Below the pieces are notes generated by a model. That model had not been told where the DNA came from and searched no databases. It worked only from the letters and a program-made list of their open reading frames with translations. The position numbers and the translations under genes are program-made. From contig JABVXU010000170.1 in NCBI GenBank assembly GCA_013365365.1, positions 1 through 64,000 of the forward strand: DNA of 64,000 nucleotides, written 5' to 3'. The DNA is from Cruorifilaria tuberocauda (taxonomy: Eukaryota > Nematoda > Chromadorea > Rhabditida > Onchocercidae). Below are positions 37,838 to 52,161 of this stretch, piece by piece (position 1 is the first letter of the stretch; each line of letters opens with the position of its first letter).

Positions 37838-40800
37838 CTAACTTGGTGACAAGGTATCATCAAAGATTTGCATAAGAGCAGTAAATTCATGCGATTGTGA
37901 TTTATTCATACGATCTGCCAATAACGTAGCTTTAACTCTTATATTTGTCAATTGCTGCATACATCTGGAAGAAAGAGAACTAAAATGAATCGAAACTGAA
38001 AATTAGTTTAAAATTACAACACAAACTGAAGAATAAGTGAACAAACATATAATTTTGCTTTCGTTTTCATTCAATTTAGCCAATTCTAAGTTATCTACCC
38101 ATATTATCATAGCTTTTATATAATATGTAAATTTAATCTTAATAATTCTGAATTTCAAAACAGACTCTGAAAATTAGAAAACAAATGATAAATTTTCAGA
38201 TATTTATTAGATGCTATAAAAACTTGCATAGGAGGCAAAAGAATATCATTATAAATCATATGTTCACATGTATTTTTTGACCACTTATTTATTTTATTCA
38301 TTTCGCTTTACTTTTCATTCACAGAATGGGTCTGTAACTAACTTGATACACTTATTGTGCCGTTCTTCAGCAGGAATGTCAACACCAATTTGAAAACGAC
38401 GATGAGAACCAACACGAATCACATTTCCACAACCCGTAATTATGGCCCTGAGCGCACTTAACGCTACCTAAAATTATTTATTTGAAATATCTGCTTATTA
38501 AATAGTTGTACTCAAAATGAGACATGCAGTATCAGAATTTTTTAGGCAAAGATCAAAACTCTTGAAAAAAATCGTTCTACATCCTTGACGATTAACGAAG
38601 GAGACGCATTTTGTGCTTCAAGCATCAAGCCTCAATCAGAGCTTCAAGAAGCTTACATAAAGTTTTTAAAAATCTTCGCAATTATGTCATCATTACGTTA
38701 TTTCCTCTGAAGAAGAATCTAAAGAATTTAAGAAAAAATATTTGCATTTCTATCACAGCGAGTTATAATCTTGAATTTTTTAATGACTAACTTCTACATA
38801 ATCTTCATGTTTATTTGAGAATAATGGTTCAATATGTGGCAGGATAGCCGCACACAATGTCAAATTCCAAACTGCAGGCATATGATTGAATGCATCAATT
38901 AGCTCAACCAATACAGCTATATCATTGGATCGTACAGCTTCTATAACTGCTGCTTCAGGGCCACGTGTTCGCCAACAGCGTAGTACATCCTCCAACATCA
39001 TACGTCGTTGATTGATTATTATTTCAAGTTTATTTAAACCAGCAATTATATCATCTAAGCTATATTGTTCTCTTGATATTTCTTGTTCTCTATCCTGATA
39101 CAGGTGCTTTCGCTGATGTTTCATTTCATCACTCTCACCAAGACCACAGTTTTTCTCTTCCTAAAACTGGCAATTTTGTGAAATGGCATTATAGTAAGAA
39201 CTTCAAGCAAAACATTGCAAAACTCCAGAATTTCACTCATTAACAGAGAGGTCGATAAGTTTTCAAAAATCATAGAAGGATTTTAAAACTAGGGATTACA
39301 AATATCAAGGATAACTAACCTTCCTTTTAGAGACGGTACATCGAATGTCCGGCATTGAATTGGCTACTTCTATTACTGTAGCTGAAGAGAAAATGATTCA
39401 TCAATTTCAATAATTCATTTTTGAATAATGAAAACAACTGCATGAAATTTAGATTTTGCAACATAATTCAGATACAATCAGAAGTGAAATTCACTACCAT
39501 ACGAATCCGTTCCTTTTTGAGATGATAAGTTAGATTGTGATGTTCGCAAGATCCCACCACCCATTCTCCGTGAAGTACTGGAAACTTTCGAATGAGCCTC
39601 TCTAAAATTAGTGACAATTTAATTTACCTTGATGAAAGATATAAATGAATTAATCAAAATAAATCTTATTTCTTAAAGCACAAGTTATAAAGTTATTCTA
39701 AGCAGAGTTACCAAATACATTCAAATTTTATGCTCTATTGATACTATTTGCAAAATTACTTCATAATGGGAAAAATTAATCCATATTATGAAGAGTTGAC
39801 AAAAACAAATTATAAATTTAAGCTTGAAATTCTCATCAGTAATATAGAGATATGATTACTTCGAATTTGCATCATTTCGCCTTGTTTTCAATGTTTTTGT
39901 TTTAGCAGACATAGACACAATCGTCGCCAATGATTCAGTTGTCGTAGTCACAGCAGCAGTTGCATTCTGTAATGAATCCTTACTGTAACATTTCTTCATA
40001 AAAAGAACCAAGAATCCTCTTCCCCAATTTGGCTCATTGGGTATGAAAATTCAGGTGATTTGCAAAATTGATAAATCTAATCTTCACTTAATTTCATACT
40101 CTTCTGTAAAAAAAGTACAAAGGTTTTATAGATGAAATTAAGATAATAATCTGTTTTTTTAAAATAAGATTGGACTTCGAAGCATAAAGTTCGATTCTAC
40201 TAACATTGTAACCAACATAACAGCTAAAAAACAACTGAACGAAATCCACCAAATCTAAGGACTGCTAATTCCGGAACAATTGCCCTCATTCAAGTCTTCA
40301 TAACTTTGTGATTCCAAAAAGTTCAAAGGCCTATCGCTTACTTCAGTGTGTGAAACTGGCACAGACTGTGAAGGTGGTGTACGTGGCAATGTATGTGTCG
40401 GCATAAATACGTTGTGATCATCGTAATAATGTATCGGGTCCTTTTTTTCCAATAATAATTCTTTTAGCTCACTTCTACTCGACTCATCAGGATTTGATTC
40501 CGATAGATCTTCTCTTGTCTTTAATTTGCCCTCCCGATCTTTGTTTTCCAGTGGCTCTTCTTGAGCAAGAAGTTTCTAGAATTAACGAATTATTTAAATG
40601 AATTATTTTCAGGACATTATTTTGCTTTGAACAAAATATGGAAGATGTTCTTGATCATGAACAACATAAATTATAAAAAAAGGCTGTAGATCACAAAAAC
40701 AGCAGAAAAAAGAACAGGTTGAAAGTCTATTTATTGTTACTGGTTAGAAATTTTTCGATCGAACTGGAAGGCGACGGCACCGTCAAACCTTCTTCATATA

Positions 40801-43800
40801 ATTTTTTTATAAATAAAAAAAACATGCATTATTATTCCAAAAAATCCTAAAGAAGCTGCGCTAGATTATGTAACAAAAACACACAATGCGACTTATTTGG
40901 TTGCTTGGTAACAGAATAGGAAAAAGAAGAAATACTGAAACGACAAAACGATACTTTTAAAAGATGTTCGCATACTCTTCCAAAATACTCAATAAATTAT
41001 TAGCCACTGCTCTCAGAATGACTTTTTATTGTCTTACAGTCCTAATCAATAATTGCAATCACGTAAAAAAAAACGCTTTTTTCTGATAATGACCGGAATG
41101 GAAATTAATTAATTTTCAAAAGAGGGAAGCAATGTTAGTAAAGCTTTTTCACCAAAACCAATACTTTTATATTTTCACAAGGAAATCGTGAATGGAAAAA
41201 AATCAATTTTAGGTTCCTATTATGCAAGCCAAAAAATGCTAGCCAACAATGTCTTAACAAAATGTCACATAACTTTTCAAAATATTGCAGAAAATTTTAT
41301 TCATTTAGATTGTTTAAAAAGATATATTTTGCACAATTTCATGAAATCATACTAACCGCATAAGGTGTCATCAGTAACGATAAGCTGCTCGGCATCACAG
41401 ATCGGCCAAGAACAAAAATTTCTGAATCAGAAGTCGCCAAACTCATGGAGTAATCTATCTGTGAAATTATACACTGTCCGAGCATTTCGAACGGTTCCCA
41501 TGAGATTACGCTACATTTGCTACAAAATTAGGGTAATTAATGTATTTGTCATAACAAGTTATATGATAAAATTATGTGAATAGTAAATGAACAGTCAATC
41601 AAGCTGCAGTGATCAGTTAGTTAAAAGAAAGTTAAACATTTTTTAGACTTTTCAGCTCCGTCTTCTGCCTTCACGCATTTCCTTTTTATAATTTTTTTGT
41701 TCCAGAAAAATCGGAAATATAAAAAATGTTGGGCAAAACAAACCGGTCGGTAAGTGTCAGTAAGGCTGAGCCATCATTATGAAAAGCAACTTCCCTGAGT
41801 GCACCATCTGCCGGATCACTTTGTGAAACGCATTCTTCAGTATCAATGTCCCAAAAACGTACTAGTCGATCCTCGGATCCGGTTGCCAGCAAATATTCAG
41901 AGGGATGAAAGCATACATGCAATACCTATATTGAAGAAAAGAATAAAAGATCTAAGAAATTTGGCATGCATAAATATCTTTGATCTTAGTTTACTAAATT
42001 GTTTTTTATTCTGATGAGATGAAACTACTCTGCGTTATCAATTGAACACATAGTATCTATAAATAAGAAAAATTTATCTTAAAAAATATTTTCTATAACT
42101 GATAAAAAAGATCAGTTGGGAAGTATTCAAAAAGATTAAGAAGGATACACTTGCTGATCATTATTGCAGAGTAGATTTTTTTTATTTTACAAGAATCGAT
42201 TCTCGCATCACTGCATTATGCTTTGCAACTGCAATTCAAAAAAATGGACCAGTCTTCAACGCTTCTCTCTCTCGATATTACTAACATACAAGCTGAGCTG
42301 AGCTTTTCCGAATAATTAGCGTTAGAATAATCACCGTAATTACGTAAATTATTTGGGAAACTGATGAAGAGGAACCTAAGATTCAACTGACCTGAGATGA
42401 AGAAGGAAGAGATCTGTACTCCTTGACACGTGGATCCATCAAGTACACACAATCAGACCCTAGCGCTATGAAAGCATCATTCGGGCTATAACACAGACAG
42501 TTGGTTGAACGATCAAAACGTCGCACTAGAACGTTAGCTGGATGTTGCCTTGTATCCCAAAGAGTTACTGTGCAGTCAGTAGCTGCCGACGCCCACATAT
42601 ATATGGACCTAAATTCGTATATTTCGATAGGCTTTATATTACTAACTTTTAGAAAACGACAAAATTTTAATTTTTCATCAATTGCAACTAGCACATAATT
42701 AAATCCACTTTAATCCAAATACTTATTTTTAGAATAATTAGAAGTTTCAAAATCAGACCTGTTACTTTGGGTTATGGCGTTAATTCGTCCTTTATGGCCA
42801 ACCAATGTTCGCATTTCACGTCCTGAAAAGAATGCTCGTAGGATTTCTTCTCCTACTAATGATGTTATATTATTTGACAAATTACTAAAATCATAAATAA
42901 TGAACTTCAAGACGAAGTTGAGATTATGTACAAAAATTGTAGTATTGAGTTATATATAAATTTTTGAGTTCCACAGAATTTAATAAAGGAGAAAATGATA
43001 AACATCTTAAAAAATTATCGATGATTTATTTAATTGTGTTTATTTTATTGGTGATTAATGATATTAAAGAAATTATTTTCGTTAATTTTCATTTAAGAAA
43101 GCTAATTTAAGTTAATTTAAAAATAATCGGTCTCTTTTTGCATTCTATTGCAGCAGTAATTTATCAAATAGTATAACTAACAAAATAACTAATTAAAAAA
43201 AATCGTTCAATCCACTTTCGAACTCTTCCGGGTAAAAAATGCAACGCCCTAAAAATTACTGTATTTTGATTGGAGTAACATTTCTGCAATAGGAAGTGGA
43301 AGATTTAATATTGAAGTTTCCATTAAACCGTCTTAGTTGCATTATGTTACGCTGTTTTCAAACTTTTCATCCTTACTGAATACATATTAGTCTTCAAACT
43401 GCTTCAATTAATTCATAAGAACTTAATATTATTAAATGTTAGTTAATACCTACAATCAGAAAAATCCTTCATTGAAATGGAGCATACATTACGTTATTAT
43501 GTTTTATGTTTTATTTTTGTTTTATTAATTATTAATGTTTTATTTTTGGGAAAAAATTCGTGCAGTCGTAATAAAAATGTAAAATTTTAAATGCTACTAC
43601 GTTCGAAACCTGCTTTTATTCATCATCCAGATTAAATTTAAACTTCGGAAACCTTAGAAACAAGAAAAGCCCTAATATTTTAATCTGATTCATCGTATAG
43701 TAAATTCTTTATCAGACGATGGTTTCAATAAATCTCACAACTAAGATATCAAAATGTTAATCTTATTAAAGTGCAACTTCTCAAAAATACCACTCATCAA

Positions 43801-46718
43801 AATTTTATTGATCTGATTGAAGCTTCAAAACTGGAGCATTTACTAAAATAACTCAAAATACAAATTTCATACAACGATTAATTTACCGGTTTGGAGATCC
43901 ATGAGTTTAATGGCAGCAGAGTTTGCATATGAAAGAATCCGTTCATCATGAGCTAATGAAATACAATTCGTAATCAAAGTGGATGAACCATTCAATTTCT
44001 GAAATTGGAAATAAATAAAATGAGTAGAAGATAAAAAAAATCAAAGTTTCGAGCTTTTATTCATAAAACGTAGATTTTGAATTTCCAGCAACATAAGAAT
44101 GAGAATCATTTTCTTTGTTGTGCACAAAATAAACTGACGGCTTTATCGTTCATACCCACCTTTACGTTAAAAAGGAGCAAAGATATTTATTATTCCTCTC
44201 CTAGATTTTAACGACTGAAAACTATCGTTAGTGGTATAAGTATAGTAAGACCTTATGCTTCAATACTTTGTTCAGTACCATGTTCCACTTTTTGGATGGA
44301 AAAAATCATAGATGGTATTGAAAAAGATTAAACTTTAAAAGTTTGTTGTTTTATCCCTTAACATAATGAACATTAGACTTGTCCTTCAACTGATACAACA
44401 GATTATTACTAAATCAGTTCCTGTCACAGTCACGCATCATACAAAAATAACAGTTGACGGCTACAGATTATCTATGCAGAAGAGAATGAGATCACTGCAT
44501 TAAAAAAATGAGATATTATATAGAAATGGATGGCTTCCTTATTGGCATATAACAGACAAGCAAAACCTTCACAACGGATAGCATGTAATTCAGATCCTTT
44601 TTATACATCAATCTGACATTATTCCAAAACAGTATTTCGCTTACCCTTTGGTCCGATTGGGATGAAGCATTAAATGGAAAACACATAAGAGGCGGACAGA
44701 CGAACACATTTCTTGTTTGTATACCAATGACACCAACTGTTGCAGCATCCTCATTTACTACTCTCTCAACTGAAATTAAATTTGTTCTTAGAGTTTCGTC
44801 CTCAGACCCCAAAATTCCTAATTTCGCTAACTCATGGTGGATAAACAGCTGATGCAACAACTTGATTATAAAAAATTAGATTTATTGAGCTAATATCAGA
44901 AGTGCTCAAATCGTCTCAGAAACAATAATAAACATACATAGAGACTGCATGTGCGGGAGCCCATCCGTCAAACTGTCGGATATTCCAACGAATAATAACT
45001 ATAATTTACAATACGTTTCAAGTAAAGAATTATTTAAAAATAATTTTTCAATAAGAAACGCATATATTCACGACATTAAAAACATTAAACATTAAAGAGC
45101 GATGTAAATTTTAATATATAATGTACTTCTAAAGAAATCCTTCAAAGGACAATTTATATTTAAGATAATTTCAAAGATTAAAACTAAAAAAATTAGAAAA
45201 ATTCTTGTTGTTTCAGATTCATTCCATGGTAATTAAATATTGTCAAATGAATATGGAACAGAAGTTACTGAAAATATATGCAAGAGCCCGTTAATAAAAA
45301 AACTTGGAGAAAAGAGAAGGTGAGACATTGTCGGAATTACTATTGCATGATACGAAAGAACAAGTGAATGCTACGCAGACAACAAAGTCGGTGAAAAGAT
45401 AGGGAAATGACCGATGACGTCGTCATCAGATCTTCCACAATAAAGGTATGCACACCGAACAGCTTTGAACAACTCTCCACAGTCTGAATATTCACTTTAA
45501 CGCAGCAAGTTATCTCACAAATCAACTCAGCCTACGCTATAATAAACAATTTCCTTAGATCATTAGGTTGAAAGTTTGATAGTAACTGACCGACAGAATG
45601 TAATGATTGAAATGCGAGGTAAAGTATGCTACAGGCAAAATAAACTGCTTCCTAACATTCAATAGTTTAATCGGTGTCTTTAGACTGATATGAAGAAAGA
45701 CATTTTACAATAAGAAGTTTCTTTTGCAAATTAAACTAATCTAAATAGATTTTCTAGTCCTTAGGACAAAACATAAATACCAATCTTGTGGTTTTCAAAC
45801 TATAAGCTTTAATATCAGTGATTAGTGGTCAATCCGATTTAAACATGAAAATCACTTCCAATGATCATACTAAAGATAAATTTGATAACATACATACCTT
45901 CTGTGAATTATGCCTTTCCAGGATAATTTTTCTATAATACAGAGAAAAAACGATAAACTTAATACGATGTTTGTAATATGGATGATAGAAATTCAGACTC
46001 GATTATACTGTCTTTTCATAGAATGCTGAGCAAATTCTGAGAGTTAGATAGTATTGTCCCTCCCCAAAAGGAAATCTTTTGAGAAATCAAAAGCGGGTTA
46101 GTGAACGAAAAAATTGATGAAAATCTGAACTTTGAGAAAACAAAACTGAGCTGAAAATTTTCAAATTTAAATAGAATTAAATTGGATGCAAATTTTTTAA
46201 CAATTGATATACAAAAGCAGAAGTGTCAGAGAAACCAGTTCTGTAGAAATGCCTTTAAATGAAGAAAGAAAAAATAAATTCAACAAAATTCACAATTTCA
46301 CAAACAATTTCAGCTGTAATGGAATGAAAGGAACAGCAATGAAAACATATCATAACTGTTTCCTTGTCAATTCACTGTCCATACGACGAGAATTTTCGGG
46401 TACAGCCAGCCTAATGATATCTTTTAACTGTAACCATAGGAATTTTTGCAAAGTTCATTTCACTATTAAAAGAACACGATAAAACGAAAACGGCAAGATA
46501 GAACTCACGAATTTGCAGCTAATAAATTATAAAATCGACGAGAAGAGAGAGATTAGATTATAAAATTTCGCAAATCTAATGACAAATAAAAATGAAAAAA
46601 CTAAAAGTACCTTGACATGAACCACTGCAGCCAAACATTCTAATGTCCAGGCTTTGATCTTTCTTGGCAGCTGATTTCCTATACTAGTAACTTTTTTTTT
46701 GTCATATATACAAAGCAT
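37838..46718 (-). CDS. KATNB1: Katanin p80 subunit (WD40 plus con80)
   Basis: This is the regulatory subunit of the microtubule-severing enzyme katanin: the WD40 propeller targets the complex and the C-terminal con80 domain binds the p60 ATPase. Exons (minus): 46718-46611, 44769-44645, 43998-43887, 42822-42759, 42608-42392, 41925-41744, 41519-41357, 40575-40342, 39966-39860, 39601-39498, 39381-39320, 39160-38792, 38467-38343, 37964-37838. WD motifs include AAIKLMDLQTG, TDCTVTLWDTR and a TGSEDRLVRFWDID blade; a Ser/Thr/Pro-rich linker follows (residues about 325-510), and con80 (about 530-699) holds LEDVLRCWRTRGPEAAV and IGVDIPAEERHNKC. Total is about 699 residues, close to the family length. 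The start MLCIYDKKK lies 7 nt after a TTTTTTAACAG acceptor, as expected for SL trans-splicing. Exons 1 and 2 do not join in phase (0 against 1), so a small exon or another splice site is missing. Exon 8 can also be read past its donor to a stop at 40255. Confidence 0.92.
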
Positions 46719-46725
46719 GCAATTT

Positions 46726-46736
46726 CTGTTAAAAAA
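46726..46736 (-). promoter_or_regulatory. Probable trans-splice acceptor of katanin p80
   Basis: A strong T-rich acceptor ending AACAG lies 7 nt before the ATG at 46718, with no coding frame upstream. This spacing is typical of SL1 addition sites in nematodes. Confidence 0.5.
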
Positions 46737-47144
46737 TTCATAAAATTGCTAATGGGAAGGAAAAAACTGACATATTGATTAGTATCAAATCTATGTATAA
46801 AGTTCAGAGTATTTATGCGTTAAGCAAGCTTTCATATAGAGAGTGAAAAATGTAAACAACGAACATACGCTGCAAATCACGATATTTAACGTAAAAGTCC
46901 TAGGGAAGAGAACAAAACATTTTCAAAGCAGATGTACATATAGTACCCTCGAATTTTTGGGGAAAAAAAACCTGAAAAATATTCATTTTGATGTTGTGGA
47001 GTGGAGTAAGTTATCAGATGAAACATTCAACTTTTCGCTTTTAAACAGTCAGTTGAAACTGGATCGGAAGGCAGTTCAGATTAAGTCAAACAGCAGACAT
47101 AGTTCATCTCTGATCTGCTAATAAGGATTTCAAAAATTAGTTCA

Positions 47145-47184
47145 TGAATCTAAAAGGCTGATCTTTATTAGCCTTTTAGATTCA
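47145..47184. repeat. Perfect 15-bp inverted repeat, 10-nt loop
   Basis: The arms at 47145-47159 and 47170-47184 are exact reverse complements. It lies about 430 bp upstream of the katanin ATG, in intergenic DNA. It could be a transcript hairpin, a bidirectional terminator-like structure or a repeat remnant. Confidence 0.85.
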
Positions 47185-47640
47185 GTTAAATAGCTTTCAT
47201 CATAAATGAATTTCGCTTCATCCTATATAGTTTTTAACATAGGGATAATTCTAAAAAAACTGAAATATATTTCAACAATTAAAATCAAAAAGACAGCCAT
47301 ATTTAAAATAGATTATCAATCAATAAAAAATAACAAGTTTGCATTAATGGATTAGGTAAATTTGAAACTCGCACGAATTCAAAAGCAATGTAACTTGAGC
47401 AATAATATGGTAAGGATTAAACACAGCTCCTAATTCATTTTAATTTCTTAATTTGGTAAAAAGAAAATTTCTAATACCAAAATCCCAGGGTAATTCCAAA
47501 GATTATATTATAGATCGTAGAAATTTTAATTAAATACCTTCCTAAAAGACAAAAAATTGTTGAAAAGATCATTTGCATGAAGCAAAAACGGTTTTCCTGA
47601 AAACTTTAGTAAGATTATTCTTTATAGATTGCAATTAAAA

Positions 47641-47656
47641 AATATATATATATATA
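47641..47656. repeat. (TA)n microsatellite
   Basis: An uninterrupted alternating TA tract, seen directly. Confidence 0.8.
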
Positions 47657-48412
47657 AGTGAGTATAATAATGTCTATGCCATTTGATACTAACATTTTGA
47701 GAGCGAAAAAATGACAAGCTGTGGATTTCTTCAATAATTATGCAAGTGAAATACTGGTAGTAGCAAGTTTGAGGGTTAATTTTTTCAATAAAGGAAGTGA
47801 ATCAAAGAGTCCAGATGGACCAGCTTTGTTCAAAATAAGCCCTACTCGAACAATCGATAGCTCATGTTGAATATCCTAGCAATCTTGAAATTCAATAAAT
47901 TTCTTCATTCTACTCCATTCTAGAGAAAACATCGATAAGTGGGAGAGTATTGACAGCGCATCAAATATTGCGCCTGAAAGTGCGCCTGAAATGATTAAAC
48001 TGATCTTACTGATAGATAAAAAAAGATATAAATTAGTGTAAGAGAATTTGACAGCAATTAATAATTACTCAATATTTGGAAGAAAGCTGCTACACATTAT
48101 TAATCTGGAACAAGGAAAACAACCGTAGGTATTGAGAAAACCGGAATGCATGAAAATGAAATTTCGCGAGTAGATATCAAGGCTCATATGCTGAAAGGAA
48201 CAGAAGCCAATGGTTAAATGCGTTAGGGTTATAGCAATTACGCTTTTTAGGGCGATAAGAGGGACAGATGGAAGCAGGAAACTGCAGTAATGATATTAGG
48301 GCCTGCGGTATAGCTAGTCAGGTTAGGGACAGCCCGTTGATGCTTTGCTCGACACTGTCCTCTCCCATACAGCTGATATTCGCGGGAACGGGGACGAGGA
48401 AGCTGCGCCACG

Positions 48413-48970
48413 TTGAGCGTTTATGCCAACATACGTTTATATGACAGATGCACACACACATACATGCATATATACATGACAGTGGCGTTTACAACAACGA
48501 AGATCGATATCAACAAATCAGGCTCAGCTCATAGCATAGTAATGATAATGATGGTGCATTCAGTACAGTTCATGGAAGAAGTATCGGGAAGTACTAACAA
48601 TATTTCTCGATGGAGCAGTACTACTAATACAACTAATATATTGGTGGCACGAGGCTTCATTATAGGGATTGTATCGGTAGTTATCGGAGACCGAGGAAGA
48701 GAGAGCGAGAGAGAGGAAGAGAGGTGGAAGTACCGAGTAATGATATCACAGTGGTCAGTGATTGCTCTATATCTGTCCCGCTTTCAGTTACACATTTCTT
48801 CTACTGAACTGCTGAACACAAGAGAGAAAGGAAACGTTACTGGTTGGGGTCAGACAAAAATTGGTCATAAGGTAAAAGGAAAGTCGAGGTTTCACAGGTA
48901 TTTTTACCAAATTTCAAGCGTGAAATGTCATGTTATGTTGTTTCAAATTCTAAGGAAAGTCCAATTTTGA
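48413..48970 (+). CDS. Unassigned 185-codon open frame in GC-richer island
   Basis: This is the longest single-exon open frame of the window, starting MSVYANIRLYDRC. It lies in a block (about 48240-48970) with more G and C than the flanks and contains short CA, TA and GA tracts. The N-terminal part reads over a microsatellite (THTYMHIYM), and no domain is recognised. The island may instead be a promoter or noncoding RNA for the katanin side. I give it low weight as a protein gene. Confidence 0.2.
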   Translation: MSVYANIRLYDRCTHTYMHIYMTVAFTTTKIDINKSGSAHSIVMIMMVHSVQFMEEVSGSTNNISRWSSTTNTTNILVARGFIIGIVSVVIGDRGRESEREEERWKYRVMISQWSVIALYLSRFQLHISSTELLNTREKGNVTGWGQTKIGHKVKGKSRFHRYFYQISSVKCHVMLFQILRKVQF

Positions 48971-51900
48971 TATTGCTACAATAATTATAATAATTTTTTA
49001 GCTCTTTTTCCATTCTGATTTTAATGGATTAATTGACAGGAAGGAAAGGAATAGGTCAATTGAGTGAGGCAAAGTTCGATTAAGGTTCATACTGCAACCG
49101 TTTTAATTAGTATAAATGTCTAATTAACAACTGTTGAGTTCTAATTTAAACTGAAAATATCTTCTGAATAAATTTTAGTAATTTACCTTTATTGTATCAT
49201 TAACATGGTATTTTTTATTGTACAGATGCAATAAAGCCTATGAAATTAATCCCAAAAAATGCGATGTGAATATTGACAGTTAGAAAGTAATTATTTAACA
49301 ATTTATAAAAAATCCCAAAGTCTACTTCATGTATAGAAGCCTTAATAAATAAGGTCAGCGAATTAGTTTATCATACAAATGTGGCCGAGTTGGTACTGTT
49401 GAAAATGTGCACAAAAGTTTGTCAAGATGTCGTACTCCGACAAGCTGTCCCATAAGTGATAAATTTAACTTGACTATTTATTATCTCATTTAAGATGAAG
49501 CAAATTTCAAAAAATGAAAGGAGAGGAAACGTGTAGAAAGAACATCGGATCCTAAAAAATCAAACATTATTGGGCACTATCTTTTGTCTATTCCTTATTG
49601 TTGCAAAAATTGCTTTAAATGTCGCATTCCATGAAAATTATTTGCAGACTTTCACGGACAAATCTGATCTTGCAAATATAGAATCAGAAATCTCTCTGTT
49701 GCCGTCATTTTTCATCTGTATAAAGTGAAATTTTAAAATGAAATATATGATTCCTGAAATGATTAGAAATTAGCAGTTAAGACAACAAATGATTCTTGCT
49801 GAAATAATTTTAACGTGAGAGGAAGAAAAATTCCTGAATTTGATATATTTTACGTAAGAAGTATCCCATTAAAGTAACTTTACGGAATTCGTGACAAATC
49901 AACTGGAGCACTATTTAAATTGATTAATTAACTGGGCAGCAGACTCCAAATTAATTAAGTGAGCAGTAGAACTCCAAGACGTTAGCGCTTGGCGTCACTT
50001 ACCAAGTAACTTATTCGATAAAAATTTTCAGTTCGAGTCTGAACATGAAGCTGCACTGTTCAAATCGGATAACAAGCACCAGTGAAATTGTTTGATGCAC
50101 TTCTATAAAGATCTGTACAGGTAGATGGATATGTTTACACATAACACATACACACACAACAAATGCGTTTAAGGAGGGAAGATGTGATATCTCGGCGGGT
50201 TTCGAATGACTTGAATATGATGATAATATGCTTCTCTCTCCAATACTAGCAAACAATATGAGAAGCAATCAGTGTGGGAGAATCTTATCTGTTTCATTTC
50301 ATTGATTTTATTTCATGCAAAATTAAATCATATACTGACTGCTCAAACTACTGAATGGTATGCTGATAAAGACTTCGGTGACCACTCAGCGAATTCACTC
50401 TAATCTAATACAAAATTTTTGTCACAAAAAACTTCTGCATGCTGGTAATGTCCAAAAACAAGCATTAAAACGATGTTCGAGACTAAATGTAATGTAATTA
50501 TAATGGCTAACAATGGACAAGATATGTGTACCAGAAATTTACACTCTTTAATTTAGCAACAAATGATAAATATTGTAATGAAGAAAGTAGCAGGTACCTT
50601 CGTCTAACAAAACAGAAAAATTTTTGAGAACATTTTCCATTTTCTCTCCACTCATTATTCATTTTTGTATTTCAACTATCGATGAATAACTAACTGTTCA
50701 AAAGATTATCTCTTCAATCATAAATTATTTGTGGCCTTTATCACAGTAAATATTTGTTGCCATGCAATGATTTCTGTTAAATCAAATTCGAAAAGTCAGA
50801 CGAATTTGAAGTTGTATATAAAACTGTCATCTTCTTTAGTCTTTCTTCATTTTTCGTAAATCAGTCCAGCCATTAGAATATGTTAAAAAAGATGAAATGT
50901 CTATACTCCATGCTGATAATGCAACAATAATTGCAAAGTGTTAATAGCATAGATAAATGACTGTCATATCAAATTGCGTGCTTTTTCTCATAACATCTGA
51001 ATGTTAACGGAAAAAGTTTGTCTATAAAAACAAGTCCCAATCATTGGGGATTTCTTATTACCTTTTTCTTTATCATTGTTTTAACACTTCATTAAAATTT
51101 ATACTCCGTCAAAATTCCTTAACAATCAGTACACCTTTTCTTTCGGTATTTTTTCTTTAAAGGAACTTCAGCTAAAACAAGCTCAAATCCACGTCAATTC
51201 ATGTACACTTGCAATACCGTTTAGAATGATCTTCATTACCCTAAATATGACCACAACTATCCGTACATAACAACGTATTATTTCAAAATTTTACTATTTG
51301 TCTAATACGATACATACAAATAAAACTGCCAACTTTCCAGCAGATTTTTAGAAATTTGGCTTATAAATATTTCCAACCATTTCAGTTTATCGATTAATAG
51401 GGTTGATTTAATACATTAATATACCATTCTCATTCCTCCGCCATGCATATTATGCACAAAGAAATAATTCTTTCCAAAAATGTAATTTATAATATGAATC
51501 TAAAGGGGTTTGATAACTTCAATTCGCAATGCTAAAGCCGATCAAGATCGACATGATATGGAAACGCGAAAGATCGAAACGGTAAATGACCAATAATTTG
51601 AAAACAGTCTTTTGCGTCATTATGGCAGGTAACTCCTTTTTTTCAGTTTACAATTTAGAAAATTCAGCTTATATTTGCCATTGTTAATGAGCTTAAACAT
51701 ACCTTTCGACAAAAAAAAAAACGAGAATGAAGGAATTTCCCGTCCAATTACCATTTCTTTTCACTCATTAAAACTCACAAAACAAATGAATGCAAATGAA
51801 CTTTAATTAAAGTCTAAGTCTGAGAATAACGCTCAATCAAGCTGTTGTCATTTTCACGCTATTTCTTAGTGTAGAAAAGTTCCAGTTCTGCAAGCATTAT

Positions 51901-52161
51901 TTAGATATTTAGTTGCTACTCCCAATTGATCAATATGTGATTGTCATTGATGAAATTAATATATTCTACAAGATTGTGTTCCTTTCATTCGTATTTCATA
52001 GTAATCAAATAAGCGTACAACAATAAATCATTAAAAAATTAACACGATAAAAACATAGTGAAATAATTTGTTGCACTACTACTGCGATATATTAAATGGA
52101 ACACGTAATAACAATCCCAACAACAGAAATAAAAAAGTGCGCACTAGACTAAAGTTAACTG

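Noticed and set aside
45905..45942. Small minus-strand block between TTATAG and GTATGT as the missing katanin exon
   Set aside because: In the phase needed it contains a stop; in the open phase it does not fix the exon 1/2 mismatch.
49379..49460. Stretch resembling a tRNA D-arm (GGCCGAGTTGGT)
   Set aside because: No B box or pairing arms follow at the right distance.
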